A DNA stretch of 64,000 nt from Mesorhizobium loti (GTDB taxonomy: Bacteria; Pseudomonadota; Alphaproteobacteria; Rhizobiales; Rhizobiaceae): NCBI GenBank assembly GCA_002356515.1, contig AP017607.1:124001-188000 (forward strand). The letters run 5' to 3'. Each line of letters begins with the position of its first letter. Position 1 is the stretch's first letter. The notes beneath the pieces are model-generated. The model was not told where the DNA came from. It was given only the letters and a program-made list of their open reading frames with translations, and did not search any database. Positions 43,738 to 53,925 of this stretch are shown here, piece by piece. A program made the translations under genes and the position numbers.

Positions 43738-44370
43738 GGTCGAGGCCTCCCGGTTCGGACGATGCGGGAAGACTATCTGCCGTCAGCAGACAGAGAGGCT
43801 GTTTGCACGCCTTGAAGGAGAGGGAATGTCTCTATTGCGCCACCTCGGCAGGTAATCTCTCTGCTCGCTCTGGGGTTACCGGCAGCAGAGTAACAATCGA
43901 CGCTTCTTCGCGATCGAGCACGCCGTCGACCAACCGCTCTAGGCGTCAATGTCGCGCGCCACACTGGAATTTTTTCGACCGGGATGGCGTGCTCGCCAGC
44001 GTGATTTGCCCGGGCGCGGCCTTTTCACATTTCCGCCGTTCACCGTCTTCTCTCGTTGCTATCTTCCAACCCATGGTTTTGGCGATTAGATCTCCCGTTT
44101 CCGCCTGAACAAGCTCGGGATGGGGTCATTCGCGAATATATTCGAGCAACACCAGTCAGGCCACCGAGATATCGGCTTGGCCCACAGAGCGACCATCATC
44201 TGATGACATTTAGTAGTGCGGCAAATGACTTTTTGTTCCGTTGTTTTTTTGTTCCCGCATCGCTACCAATTGTTGGGGGCTTGGGATGTCGCGGTTCGCG
44301 ATCGAACATTAAGCGATCATAAAAAGGGTATCCGCGCATGGTGTAGCGCCCCCCTTTTGAGAGGAAGGCT
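43738..44370. other. Intergenic region, no supported gene
   Basis: About 630 bp. Overlapping open frames occur but with no recognisable family or ribosome-binding site. The gabD promoter should lie near 43740-43850 on the minus strand. Confidence 0.4.
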
Positions 44371-44610
44371 CCATTTGTACATTCCGAGGAAGGCCGGGCT
44401 CAACCGCTTCGTATGGGACGTCAGGCATCCGGGGTCGGCCAAGCGCGAGCGGTCCCTGGTGATCCGGATGTCCTGGTCGGCGCAGCGGGGGACAGGACCC
44501 GAACCCAGCGGTGGTGATTGTTCCCGGGCACGTACAGGGTTGAGGTACGGGGCGAAGGCAAAACCAGACGCTATCCGGTCGACAAGAATCCCCGTATCGC
44601 TACGATCGAA
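44371..44610 (+). pseudogene. Fragment of sortilin/BNR-repeat glycosyl hydrolase-like gene
   Basis: The frames include PRKAGLNRFVWDVRHPG and, after frame changes, VIVPGTYRVEVRGEGKTRRY, both typical of the C-terminal part of WD40/BNR (VPS10-like) exported hydrolase-like proteins. No start, signal peptide or repeat region is present and at least two frameshifts occur. It is probably debris left upstream of the regulator gene. Confidence 0.55.
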
Positions 44611-44687
44611 AGGAATTCGTCGAACAGTTGTAGTTCTTATAATGGTTGGTCGGCAAGCTCTTTATGCTCAATCAGGCGGAGGATTGG

Positions 44688-45254
44688 ATGCAGCTTTTGA
44701 AGCGGCTCGACGATGAGTGGTCGGCGGCTCGTCGCGATCTAGCGGGTGCTGGTCGACATCAAGGGCACGCCCTAGACGCCACCGACCTGCGCATTTTGGA
44801 TGCCATCCAACGCGAGGGGAGGATCACTAAGCTGGCCTTGGCCGAGAAGGTCGGCCTTTCGCCCACTCCCTGCTGGACGAGGCTGAAGCGCCTGGAGAAG
44901 GCCGGCATCATCAGCGGGTATCACGCGCGCGTAGCGCTTCGACTCGTGGCACCGATTACTACTGTTCTCGTGCAGGTCACGCTCGGCGCGCACCGCCAAG
45001 CGTGCTTCGAGCGCTTCGAGCGCGCCGTTCGGGACATTCCCGAGATCGTTGCCTGCTGGTCCGTGGGCGGCGGTGTCGACTATTTTCTTAAGGTTGTGAC
45101 CCGCGACATCGATGAGTACCAGCGGCTGGTTGATGCGCTACTCGAGTGCGAGATTGGCATCGACCGCTACTTCACCTACATCGTAACCAAGCTGGTGAAA
45201 GACGACGTCGTTCTGCCGGTTGTCGACTTGTTCGGTCAGTGCACGGGTGGCTAG
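44688..45254 (+). CDS. Lrp/AsnC-family transcriptional regulator
   Basis: 188 residues from ATG 44688 (GGAGG five bases upstream; earlier ATGs at 44646 and 44664 are in frame). The AsnC helix-turn-helix is LDATDLRILDAIQREGRITK, LALAEKVGLSPTPCWTRLKR and LEKAGIISGYHARVALRLVA (residues 26-85), followed by the ligand-sensing RAM domain (VACWSVGGGVDYFLKVVTRD, EYQRLVDALLEC). It precedes the importer operon on the same strand and probably controls it or the adjacent aminotransferase/dehydrogenase genes in response to an amino-acid-like signal. Confidence 0.9.
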   Translation: MQLLKRLDDEWSAARRDLAGAGRHQGHALDATDLRILDAIQREGRITKLALAEKVGLSPTPCWTRLKRLEKAGIISGYHARVALRLVAPITTVLVQVTLGAHRQACFERFERAVRDIPEIVACWSVGGGVDYFLKVVTRDIDEYQRLVDALLECEIGIDRYFTYIVTKLVKDDVVLPVVDLFGQCTGG

Positions 45255-45435
45255 CCCAAATCGCGCGGATCGGGCGCCGTCGCGGGCCGTTTCTCTCCCA
45301 ACCGGGTGTAGAACAGCCTCTTTCTCCTCTCCCGCTGTCTAAACTCGCGGAAACTGATTTAGATTTCGGTCCATCTCAGTTGGTTTTCGTACGCGCGGAT
45401 AAACGCCGGTATTAATCAAAAAAGGGGAATGGAAT

Positions 45436-47028
45436 ATGACAATCTCTCGACGCGAAATCCTCAAGGCGGGTTTGGCCGCCGGAGCGTCCTTAGCGATCCC
45501 GTCAGTTCTGCGCGCGCAGACGGCGCCCATGGACGCACGGACGGTTCACATGGTGAAGGCCGCCGGCCTAAGCATCTTTGATCCCACTGTCACGACCGTT
45601 AACATGACTTTGGACCATGGCTTGGCGATTTACGATACGCTTTTCTCGCTCGACTCGAAGTTCATGCCGCAGCCGCAAATGGTCGGGAAGTGGGGCGTCT
45701 CCGACGACAAGAAGACGTATACGTTTGGGCTGCGCGACGGCCTTAACTGGCACGACGGAACTCCCGTCACCGCGGCTGACTGTGTTGCCTCGATCCGTCG
45801 ATGGGGCCAAGTGAAACCTGGGGGGAAGTTTCTGATGGCGCGGGCCAGCGACATCTCCAAGAAAGACGAGAAGACATTCACGATAGTGCTCAAGGAGCCG
45901 CTGGGGCTTCTCCCCACTCTCCTGACGCAGTCCCTCTACGTCATGCGCGAGAAGGATGCAGATACACCGGCGACCGAGGCAGTGACCGCGAACATCGGAT
46001 CAGGGCCTTTTACGTTCAATCATGCGCTTGCGAAACCCGGCTCGAGTTTCGCCTACGACCGCAACGAAAAATACGTGCCACGCAGCGAGCCATCTGACGG
46101 GTTGGCTGGCGGGAAGATTGTCAAGGTCGATCGTGTAATCTGGGACCTTATCGGGGACCAGCAGACCGCTTTGGCGGCCTTGCAGGCCGGCGAGATCGAC
46201 TACGTTGAGCTGCCGCCCGCTGATTTTTACCCTGTGATAGAAAGTGATCCCAACTTGACGCTCCAAGTTCTCGATGCGTCGGGTCAGGTTTATTATTTAC
46301 GCATGAATTGTTTGCAAAAGCCGTTTGACAATGTGAAGGCTCGCCAGGCCGTCCTCCACTTGGTCAACCAGGAGGCTTATCTAAGCGTCATTTCGCCTGA
46401 CCCAAAATACAGCAGTACCGTCACTTCGTTTTTCGGGGACGGCAATCCGGTATCGAACGACGAAAATACGGGATGGTTCAAGAAGGGCGGCGATCCGGAG
46501 AAGGCGAAGCAACTCCTCAAGGAGGCTGGTTATGCAGGCGAAAAAGTTGTCATTCTGCAGCCGACGGATTGGGCAGAGGGGAGCAACACCTCGCAAGTTT
46601 TGGCGGCCGAGTTGCAGAAGATCGGCGTTAACGCCGAGCTCGCGGCGAGCGACTGGGGTGGTGTTGCAGCCCGCCGTGTCAACAAGGGTCCAGTCAACGA
46701 GGGGGGCTGGAGCATCTTTATAACAACTGAATCCAACTCCTCTCGAGGCGATCCTACAGCAACAGAGTCGCTCGGGGCTAGTGGTGAGGCAGGTTGGTTC
46801 GGCTGGCCGAAGAGCGCCGAGTATGAGGCTCTTCGCGCCAAGTGGGCCGATGTCCAGACGATCGAGGAGCGCAAGGCGCTGGCGAGCAAGATGCAGCAAC
46901 TTGCTTGGGATCTCGCAGGTACAGTTTTTCTGGGTCGGGTTGTTAGCCCAATCGCACGCCGCAAGACGCTTACCGGCCTTATCGGCATGCCGGAACTTGT
47001 CCCGATGTGGAACATGGAAAAAGCCTGA
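45436..47028 (+). CDS. ABC transporter solute-binding protein, family 5
   Basis: 530 residues with a twin-arginine signal (ISRREILKAGLAAGASLAIP) cleaved near LRAQT. It has the SBP_bac_5 pattern: MVGKWGVSDDKKTYTFGLRD, GLNWHDGTPVTAADCVASIR near residues 90-125, NIGSGPFTFNHALAKPGSSF and YYLRMNCLQKPFDNVKARQA. It captures a peptide-, opine- or amide-like compound in the periplasm. Spacing to the first permease is 3 nt. The leader ATCAAAAAAGGGGAAT (45415-45430) equals that before the truncated gene at 300. A degraded C-terminal copy is at 55535. Confidence 0.92.
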   Translation: MTISRREILKAGLAAGASLAIPSVLRAQTAPMDARTVHMVKAAGLSIFDPTVTTVNMTLDHGLAIYDTLFSLDSKFMPQPQMVGKWGVSDDKKTYTFGLRDGLNWHDGTPVTAADCVASIRRWGQVKPGGKFLMARASDISKKDEKTFTIVLKEPLGLLPTLLTQSLYVMREKDADTPATEAVTANIGSGPFTFNHALAKPGSSFAYDRNEKYVPRSEPSDGLAGGKIVKVDRVIWDLIGDQQTALAALQAGEIDYVELPPADFYPVIESDPNLTLQVLDASGQVYYLRMNCLQKPFDNVKARQAVLHLVNQEAYLSVISPDPKYSSTVTSFFGDGNPVSNDENTGWFKKGGDPEKAKQLLKEAGYAGEKVVILQPTDWAEGSNTSQVLAAELQKIGVNAELAASDWGGVAARRVNKGPVNEGGWSIFITTESNSSRGDPTATESLGASGEAGWFGWPKSAEYEALRAKWADVQTIEERKALASKMQQLAWDLAGTVFLGRVVSPIARRKTLTGLIGMPELVPMWNMEKA

Positions 47029-47031
47029 GCG

Positions 47032-47973
47032 ATGACCTCTTACATCCTTCGCAGGATTATCTCGACTGTCGCCGTCATGGCGATGGTCGGGATCTTTGTC
47101 TTCCTGCTTCTAAGGCTGGCGCCGGGCGATCCGGCGGCTATCATCGCGGGCAAGTCGGCGACGGCGGAGATGATCGCCGGCATCCGGGAAAAACTCGGCC
47201 TGAACGATCCTATGCCGGTTCAGTTCATACGTTGGGTGCGCGACATGCTCGGTGGCGATTTCGGCACCTCAATCTTTGCCGGACGACCGGTCCTCGAGCT
47301 CATCTCGCAGCGGCTTGAACCGACCCTTTCCCTGTCGATCCTGACAATGATCCTTTCGGTGTCGGTCGGGGTCTCTTTCGGCATCCTTGCCGCGTGGCGA
47401 ACGGGCGGGCTCGTCGACCGCCTCCTTGCGGCGTTTTCGGCATTTGGCTATTCCGTCCCGGTCTTTGTCATCGGCTACTTTTTCATATATTTCTTCGCCA
47501 TCAGGGCACACTGGCTACCGGTCCAGGGATACGTGCCGATCGAGCGTGGCCTCGGGCCGTGGTTCGTGCATCTGGTCCTGCCCACCGTGGCTTTAGGCCT
47601 TGGCTTCATTGCATTCATCGCCCGGGTTACGCGGGCGAGCATGCTCGAGGTTCTGTCGGAAGACTATATGCGAACGGCCGCCGCCAAGGGCGCTTCGTCC
47701 TATGCCATGCTTTTCCACCATGCCTTGAAGAATGCGGGGGTCCCCATCCTGACCGTCATCGGCATAAGCTTCGCTTATCTGATCGGCGGAGTCGTCCTCA
47801 CGGAAACGGTGTTCAACCTATCCGGTATCGGTCGTCTGGTCGTCGATGCGATCAACAACCGCGACTATCCGATCATTCAGAGTGTGCTCATTCTGACTTC
47901 GGGTTTGTACGTCGTTATCAACCTAACAGTCGATCTGGCGTACACCCTGATCGATCCCCGTATCCGGTACTGA
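47032..47973 (+). CDS. ABC transporter permease (DppB-like)
   Basis: 313 residues, six predicted membrane segments beginning IISTVAVMAMVGIFVFLLLR. It has the N-terminal LRLAPGDPAAIIAGKSATAE, the long extracytoplasmic loop and the EAA motif region (EVLSEDYMRTAAAKGASSYA, MLFHHALKNAGVPILTVIGI). It pairs with the DppC-like permease two bases downstream. Confidence 0.94.
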   Translation: MTSYILRRIISTVAVMAMVGIFVFLLLRLAPGDPAAIIAGKSATAEMIAGIREKLGLNDPMPVQFIRWVRDMLGGDFGTSIFAGRPVLELISQRLEPTLSLSILTMILSVSVGVSFGILAAWRTGGLVDRLLAAFSAFGYSVPVFVIGYFFIYFFAIRAHWLPVQGYVPIERGLGPWFVHLVLPTVALGLGFIAFIARVTRASMLEVLSEDYMRTAAAKGASSYAMLFHHALKNAGVPILTVIGISFAYLIGGVVLTETVFNLSGIGRLVVDAINNRDYPIIQSVLILTSGLYVVINLTVDLAYTLIDPRIRY

Positions 47974-47974
47974 T

Positions 47975-48856
47975 ATGTCCCTCCTTTCCGCACCAGTTGA
48001 AGCCGCGCCGATCGGTCGGCTGCGAATATCTGACCTTCCCCGTCTTGCAAGGCGGCACCCGCTGGTTCTGGTCGGCGGCGGCCTGTTGGCGCTCCTGATC
48101 ACTCTAGCGATCGCCGCCCCGCTCTATGCCGGCGACCCGGTGAACATGGATCCGTTCAAGCGCCTCCAGCCACCTTCCGGCGAGATGTGGTTCGGTAGCG
48201 ACAATCTGGGCCGGGACGTCTTTGCGCGAACGATCTTCGGCGCCCGGATCTCCCTCATGGTCGGATTGCTGTCGGCGGCGTGCGCAGCTCTTGCCGGGGC
48301 TCTGATCGGTGTCATCGCCGGGTACAGCCGCAGCTTCGACAACGTCGTCATGCGGGTCATGGACGGCCTGATGTCGATCCCGACCATTCTGCTAGCGATC
48401 GCGCTCATCTCTCTGACAGGCCCCGGAATCGGCATCCTCATCGTCGCCATCGCGATCCCCGAGACGCCAGCCGTCGCGCGGTTGGTTCGTTCGGTGGTTC
48501 TGGGTGTTCGCGAGCGGCCCTATGTGGAGGCCGCACTCTGCGGCGGTGCGTGCCTGCCCAAGGTGCTGTGGCGGCATATCCTGCCGAGTACCATTCCTGC
48601 GCTAATGGTCCAGGGCGCTACTGTTTGCGCCAGTGCGATCCTGACGGAGGCGGGGCTGAGCTTCCTCGGTGTGGGCGTGCCGCCCGAGATTCCGAGCTGG
48701 GGCAACATGATCGCTAGTTCGCGCCTGTATCTCGCCATCGCCCCGTTGACGATCTTCGCCCCCGGTATCTGCCTTGCCGTCACGGTCCTTGCCGTCAACC
48801 TGCTCGGCGACGGCCTGCGCGACCTGTTCGATCCTCGCGCGAAGCGGAGGCGCTAA
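47975..48856 (+). CDS. ABC transporter permease (DppC-like)
   Basis: 293 residues with an N-terminal segment ([20 protein letters not shown]), the DppC-type signature [20 protein letters not shown] and [20 protein letters not shown], plus an EAA-type loop ([40 protein letters not shown]). It forms the channel with the DppB-like protein. It starts one base after the preceding stop. Confidence 0.94.
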   Translation: MSLLSAPVEAAPIGRLRISDLPRLARRHPLVLVGGGLLALLITLAIAAPLYAGDPVNMDPFKRLQPPSGEMWFGSDNLGRDVFARTIFGARISLMVGLLSAACAALAGALIGVIAGYSRSFDNVVMRVMDGLMSIPTILLAIALISLTGPGIGILIVAIAIPETPAVARLVRSVVLGVRERPYVEAALCGGACLPKVLWRHILPSTIPALMVQGATVCASAILTEAGLSFLGVGVPPEIPSWGNMIASSRLYLAIAPLTIFAPGICLAVTVLAVNLLGDGLRDLFDPRAKRRR

Positions 48857-48857
48857 C

Positions 48858-49865
48858 ATGCAGATGCATCAAACTGCAGGGAACGACGTGCTTCTGGATG
48901 TCCGAAATCTAGAAACGCATTTTTACGGCGAAGAGAGTGTCACCCGCGCCTTGGGCGGCATCAGCTTCCAGGTGAAGAAAGGCGAAACGCTCGGCGTCGT
49001 CGGCGAATCGGGATGCGGGAAGAGCGTCACCGCTCTCTCCATCCTTCGCCTGCTGCCGAAGCTGTCCGCGAGGACTGTCGGCGGCGAGGTCCGCTTTCAC
49101 GGACGCGACCTTCTTGAGCTGTCCGATCGGGAGATGCGAAAGATCCGCGGCGACCAGATCGCCATGATCTTCCAGGAGCCTATGACGAGCCTGAACCCCG
49201 TTTATACGGTCGGCCATCAGATCGCCGAAGCCGTGCATATCCACACGAAAGTATCCCGCTCCGCTGCCATAGAGAAAGCAGAAGAGATGCTTCGTCTCGT
49301 CCGGATCGCGGATCCCGAGCGTCGCGTCAACAACTACCCGCATGAAATGTCAGGCGGGATGCGTCAGCGCGCCATGATCGCCATGGCTCTCGCCTGCTCA
49401 CCGGAACTGTTGATTGCCGACGAGCCGACGACCGCGCTCGACGTCACCATCCAGGCGCAGATCTTGCGGCTCATCGTCGATCTGAAAGAGCGCACGGGAA
49501 CGGCGGTCATGTTCATCACGCATGATCTTGGCGTTGTGGCCGAGACATGCCAACGCGCGATCGTGATGTATGCTGGCCGGATCGTTGAGCAAGCAAACGT
49601 GATAGATCTGTTTGCGCGTCCCGCGCACCCCTACACACAGGGCCTCATGCGATCGGTGCCTGATCCGCGGCGCGGCCGTCAGCGCCGCCTTCCGGAAATC
49701 CCTGGCATCGTGCCAAGCCTGCGCGAGCCCATTGTCGGCTGCAGCTTTGCGCCTCGCTGCCCGTTCGCGATCGACATTTGCCGCGAGAAGACACCCATCC
49801 TGCGTGATGTCGGGTCGAGCCACGCCGCCGCTTGCTGGCGCGCCGAAGAGGTGATGGGCGCATGA
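48858..49865 (+). CDS. ABC transporter ATP-binding protein (DppD-like)
   Basis: 335 residues. Walker A is [20 protein letters not shown], the signature is [20 protein letters not shown], and Walker B is [20 protein letters not shown]. The C-terminal oligopeptide domain includes a Cys-rich segment typical of DppD/OppD ([20 protein letters not shown]). ATG 48858 follows the permease stop by one base, and the stop overlaps the next gene. Confidence 0.95.
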   Translation: MQMHQTAGNDVLLDVRNLETHFYGEESVTRALGGISFQVKKGETLGVVGESGCGKSVTALSILRLLPKLSARTVGGEVRFHGRDLLELSDREMRKIRGDQIAMIFQEPMTSLNPVYTVGHQIAEAVHIHTKVSRSAAIEKAEEMLRLVRIADPERRVNNYPHEMSGGMRQRAMIAMALACSPELLIADEPTTALDVTIQAQILRLIVDLKERTGTAVMFITHDLGVVAETCQRAIVMYAGRIVEQANVIDLFARPAHPYTQGLMRSVPDPRRGRQRRLPEIPGIVPSLREPIVGCSFAPRCPFAIDICREKTPILRDVGSSHAAACWRAEEVMGA

Positions 49866-50905
49866 GTGGTCCTTTGCTGAAAGTCGAGAATCTGACCAAG
49901 CACTATCCGCTTGGCTCGGGACTCTTCAAGAAAAGCATTCCGATGATCCGGGCGGTGCAGGATGTATCCTTCACCGTCGACGCGGGGGAGACGCTTTGCA
50001 TCGTCGGTGAATCCGGCTGCGGCAAGTCCACCGTGGCGCGGCTCCTGATGCGGCTCGTGCAGCCGACTTGCGGGCGCGTAGTGATCGACGGGACCGACAT
50101 TGCGGGCCTCAAGAAGGACGCGCTGCACGCATGGCGCCGTCGGATGCAGATGGTCTTTCAGGATCCTTACTCGTCGCTGAACCCGCGTCTGACGGCCGGA
50201 CAGATCATCACCGAACCCGTGGAGAATTTCGAGCGCCTCAGCCGGAAGCAGCGCCAGGCACTCGCCGCAGACCTTCTCCGAAAAGTCGGAATGTCGCCCG
50301 AAATGATGCACAGGCTGCCATCCGAGTTGTCGGGCGGTCAGCGGCAGCGACTCGGCATTGCACGCGCCCTGTCGCTCAACCCCTCGCTCATCATCGCCGA
50401 CGAGGCAGTGTCAGCCCTCGACGTCTCGGTGCAGGCGCAGATTTTGAATCTGCTTCTGGATCTCCAGCAGCAGATGGGCGTCGCCTTCGTCTTCATCTCG
50501 CATGACCTTAGCGTCGTGGAGCATATCGCGCATCGCGTCGCGGTCATGTATCTGGGGCGGATCGTGGAGCTTGCCCCGAGCGAAGCGCTCTTCGCCAAGC
50601 CGGTCCATCCTTATACCGAGGCGCTTATCGCGGCCGCTCCGGTACCGGATCCGACCCGGGTTCGGCTTGAGGCGCCCGTCGAGGGCGAGGTGCCAAGCCC
50701 CATCAACCCGCCGAGCGGATGCGCCTTTCACCCGCGCTGCCCGCTCGCGGTCGAGCGTTGCCGCATCGACGTGCCGCCTTTGGTGCCGATGGCAGACGGG
50801 CGCATCGTGGCCTGCCATGTGCGCGCTCCGGCGACAGGAATGCCCCACCAACCGGCTGTAGTGAACAACTTAGCTATGCCAATCTCGGCAATTACCGGAA
50901 GATAG
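49862..50905 (+). CDS. ABC transporter ATP-binding protein (DppF-like)
   Basis: 347 residues. It has [20 protein letters not shown] (Walker A), [20 protein letters not shown] (signature) and [20 protein letters not shown] (Walker B), with the C-terminal [14 protein letters not shown] segment. It completes a full five-component importer. ATG 49862 overlaps the DppD stop (ATGA). Confidence 0.95.
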   Translation: MSGPLLKVENLTKHYPLGSGLFKKSIPMIRAVQDVSFTVDAGETLCIVGESGCGKSTVARLLMRLVQPTCGRVVIDGTDIAGLKKDALHAWRRRMQMVFQDPYSSLNPRLTAGQIITEPVENFERLSRKQRQALAADLLRKVGMSPEMMHRLPSELSGGQRQRLGIARALSLNPSLIIADEAVSALDVSVQAQILNLLLDLQQQMGVAFVFISHDLSVVEHIAHRVAVMYLGRIVELAPSEALFAKPVHPYTEALIAAAPVPDPTRVRLEAPVEGEVPSPINPPSGCAFHPRCPLAVERCRIDVPPLVPMADGRIVACHVRAPATGMPHQPAVVNNLAMPISAITGR

Positions 50906-51095
50906 AACTGCCAGCCCAGATCGCTAAGCCGCCTCTCGATGATGGAGCAAATTGGTGGCGCCGAATCGGGACGATCCGTTCAGAAAGAATCGTGAAGTGT
51001 GATTCATTAGTCCACGTCCAGATCTGGGACTGGAAGTATGAATGTTCCGGTGCCCAAGGCCCGGCGCGCAACAACTGATGAAAGGAAGTCTATAA

Positions 51096-52334
51096 ATGGG
51101 CGTGCTTCAATTCGGCGGACAGAGCTATCTTGATGGCCGCGCATCCGATCCTCGAGAGCTCGCGTGGATGCTTGGCGCGCCGGCAGCCGCCGACAAGCGC
51201 ATCACATTCGAGAGCGACTGCTTCCGCACCTTTCCACAGATTCGCTGGTCGCTGTCCCACATGCGCGAGCTTATGCCCACAGTAAACGTGTGGCGAGGAC
51301 CAGGTGCACCTTCGCATTTCGCGCGCCATGACAGGACGAACGAGGTCGACGCGTTGGCATTCACGGACGCAAGCGGCCGCCTGCGCGGCTTTGAAGAGGC
51401 GCTGTTTGATACTTACACTGATGGCATCTTAGTACTGCATCGCGGACGCGTCGTTTACGAGCGGTACTTCGGGGCGCTCGAGCCGTATCTGCCGCACGCG
51501 TGTCACTCAATGACAAAGTCTTACGCGGGTACGCTCGCGGCAGCGTTCCTGCACGAAGGTATTCTCGATGATCGTAAAGCGATCTCGCATTACTTGCCCG
51601 AAATGCGGGGAACAGCTTGGGAAGACGCCACGCTTCGTCAGGTAATGGACATGCAGACCGGTCTTGCCCACACTGAGAGCTACGCCGACGAAAAGTCGGA
51701 CATCTGGGCGTATTCGCGCGCCTGTGGTTTTCGGCCGCGGCTGGCCGGCTATGACGGACCGCAGACAATGTGCGATTACCTGCAGACCGTGCGCAAGGAA
51801 GGCACGCACGGCGAAACATTTGATTATCTAACCGTAAACACAGAAGTAATGACTTGGGTAATGTCGCGCGTCACTGGCTATTCGTTCGCGCAGTTGCTTG
51901 AGGAGCGCCTGTGGGGGGCGCTCGGTTGCGAAGACGACGCATATGTCGTCGTTGATAGTGCCGGCATGCCAATGGCGGGCGCTGGCTTGTGCACAACCCT
52001 GCGCGACCTCGCGCGTTTTGGCGAGTTGATGCGGTGCGAAGGCGTGTGGAATGGCAAACAACTCATCCCAGCGTCTGTCGTGCACGACGTGCAAAATGGC
52101 GATCATCCGGCCAAGCTCCCCGACGGCTACTCGTATCGCAGCCAGTGGTGGGTGACGCACAACGAGCTGGGTGCCGTTGAAGCCCGGGGCATCCACGGCC
52201 AGCGCCTCTACATCGCGCCGGAGGCGGCAATGGTGGTCGCACGCTTTGCGTCGCATCCTCTCGCGTCGGCCGAAGCCAGCGACATAATCACTATGCCGCA
52301 AATGCTAGCTTTAGGCCGGATGCTGCGCGGCTAG
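51096..52334 (+). CDS. Serine hydrolase of the beta-lactamase/NylB family
   Basis: 412 residues. The catalytic S-x-x-K is SMTKSYAGTLAAAFLHEGIL near residue 140, and a Tyr-containing block FDYLTVNTEVMTWVMSRVTG follows, as in class C beta-lactamase-like esterases/amidases and 6-aminohexanoate-dimer hydrolase. There is no signal peptide, so it should act in the cytoplasm. The family hydrolyses amide or ester bonds of diverse small molecules. It lies 190 nt after the importer with the same orientation and likely breaks down the imported compound. Confidence 0.88.
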   Translation: MGVLQFGGQSYLDGRASDPRELAWMLGAPAAADKRITFESDCFRTFPQIRWSLSHMRELMPTVNVWRGPGAPSHFARHDRTNEVDALAFTDASGRLRGFEEALFDTYTDGILVLHRGRVVYERYFGALEPYLPHACHSMTKSYAGTLAAAFLHEGILDDRKAISHYLPEMRGTAWEDATLRQVMDMQTGLAHTESYADEKSDIWAYSRACGFRPRLAGYDGPQTMCDYLQTVRKEGTHGETFDYLTVNTEVMTWVMSRVTGYSFAQLLEERLWGALGCEDDAYVVVDSAGMPMAGAGLCTTLRDLARFGELMRCEGVWNGKQLIPASVVHDVQNGDHPAKLPDGYSYRSQWWVTHNELGAVEARGIHGQRLYIAPEAAMVVARFASHPLASAEASDIITMPQMLALGRMLRG

Positions 52335-52437
52335 CCCACGGTCGCAATAGCGCAACAGAATAACGCATGGGGAATGTCGTTCCGAGCTTCGGCTGAAGAA
52401 ACAAATCACGTCTTCGCCATTTGTGAAAGGTATAAGT

Positions 52438-53832
52438 ATGCCAGACGACAATAGTTCTTATCAAGCCTATCGCGCGGATCAGTACGATACCAGAGGCTCT
52501 ACGGAAACAAATGTGGGGGACGGCTTCACTTTGGTTGCGGTAGGCGACCTCATCGTGTCGCGGCCGCTGACCAAAGGCAACCATCCCGGCTTTGACGACA
52601 TCGTCAAGATCCTTGGTGATGCAGATGCCACCTTCGGCAACATGGAAACGCTGATCTTCGATATCCGGTCGTTCAAGGGAAGCCCGCAGGCAGAGTATGG
52701 CGGTGCGTATCACATCAGTGTGCCGGAGTTAGGTCCAGATTTGAGGTCAATGGGTTTCAATCTGATGAGCCGCGCAAATAATCATTCACTTGATTGGGGT
52801 GTCGAAGGCATGAGCGAAACGAGCCGTGTGCTCGACGAGAACAGCATCGTACATGCCGGTGTTGGGGAGAATCTATCACAAGCGGGTGCCGCTCGTTTTT
52901 TGGAGACCACCCGAGGGCGGGTGGCGTTGGTGTCGCTTGCCACAACCTTCATGCCAATGTCTCGAGCGTGCGATCCTGTCGGCGAGGCGCTCGGCCGGCC
53001 AGGGGTCAATGCCCTTCGTTTAACGCGAAACATCACTCTTCCGTCGGATGTGCTTGAATACGTGAGGCGGGTACGTGATGTCTTGCCAGGCTATGCGGCC
53101 GGTGGAAGTGATCCAAGCCGCGTGGTGCTCCTTGGGGAAACTTTCAAAATCGGCGACAAGCCCAGTTTTAGTTACGAAGCAAACCCGCGCGATGTCGCCG
53201 ATATCCTAAGAAACGTTCGCAGGGGTAAGCAGTTCTCCGACTTCTGCATTGTTACGAATCATGGCCACGAGCCTGATTGGAGTGAGTTGGTTAGCCAGGA
53301 ACCTGCGGATTATGAGCAGTCTTTCGCACGAAGAATGATCGATGCCGGAGCAGATGCATATATCGGGCACGGACCGCATCTGCTGCGCGGTATCGAGATC
53401 TACAAGGGCCGGCCAGTGTTTTATAGCCTTGGGAACTTCTTGTTTGATGACCTGCGGACGCCCGTGGGAGCGGACATGTTCGACGCCTATGGCAAAGACC
53501 CGCGGATCGACACGGATGCCGAGGTGACGGTCGACGAGCAGGCAAGGGGATACCCGACGCCCGACGGCTTTGTTGGCCCGTTAGGGACGCCCGTCTGCTA
53601 CGAGAGCGTTATCGCGGTCAGTCGGTTTGAGCAGAACCAGCTCGCTGAATTGCGGCTCTATCCGATTGAACTTGGCTTCTCCAAGAGGTTTGCCAATCGC
53701 GGTATCCCGCGGTTGGTAACCGGGCCGCAGGCAAAGGCCATTCTGGAGCGTCTACAGAACCTCTCGAACCCGTTTGGGACCGAGATAACCATCAAGAACG
53801 ATATCGGTGTCATAAGGCTGAGGAAGCAATGA
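52438..53832 (+). CDS. CapA-family (PGA_cap) metallophosphatase-fold protein
   Basis: 464 residues from ATG 52438, preceded by GAAAGG. It shows CapA-family blocks: FTLVAVGDLIVSRPLTKGNH (GD), DADATFGNMETLIFD (N-E), FNLMSRANNHSLDWGVEGMS (ANNH), CIVTNHGHEPDWSELV (H-x-H) and ADAYIGHGPHLLRGIEIYKG, then PVFYSLGNFLFDD. Members join or process poly-gamma-glutamate, but many lie in catabolic loci with unknown roles. There is no signal peptide. Position in the operon between two hydrolases suggests a hydrolytic role on an amide polymer or conjugate. Confidence 0.87.
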   Translation: MPDDNSSYQAYRADQYDTRGSTETNVGDGFTLVAVGDLIVSRPLTKGNHPGFDDIVKILGDADATFGNMETLIFDIRSFKGSPQAEYGGAYHISVPELGPDLRSMGFNLMSRANNHSLDWGVEGMSETSRVLDENSIVHAGVGENLSQAGAARFLETTRGRVALVSLATTFMPMSRACDPVGEALGRPGVNALRLTRNITLPSDVLEYVRRVRDVLPGYAAGGSDPSRVVLLGETFKIGDKPSFSYEANPRDVADILRNVRRGKQFSDFCIVTNHGHEPDWSELVSQEPADYEQSFARRMIDAGADAYIGHGPHLLRGIEIYKGRPVFYSLGNFLFDDLRTPVGADMFDAYGKDPRIDTDAEVTVDEQARGYPTPDGFVGPLGTPVCYESVIAVSRFEQNQLAELRLYPIELGFSKRFANRGIPRLVTGPQAKAILERLQNLSNPFGTEITIKNDIGVIRLRKQ

Positions 53833-53925
53833 AAGCGGCTCGGCTACCCTGATCAAAAGCCTATCGCAAGAAGCTACGGCGCGCCTTAGGTGTCATTGCT
53901 ATATAACTGTGAGGAACGTGTACGG

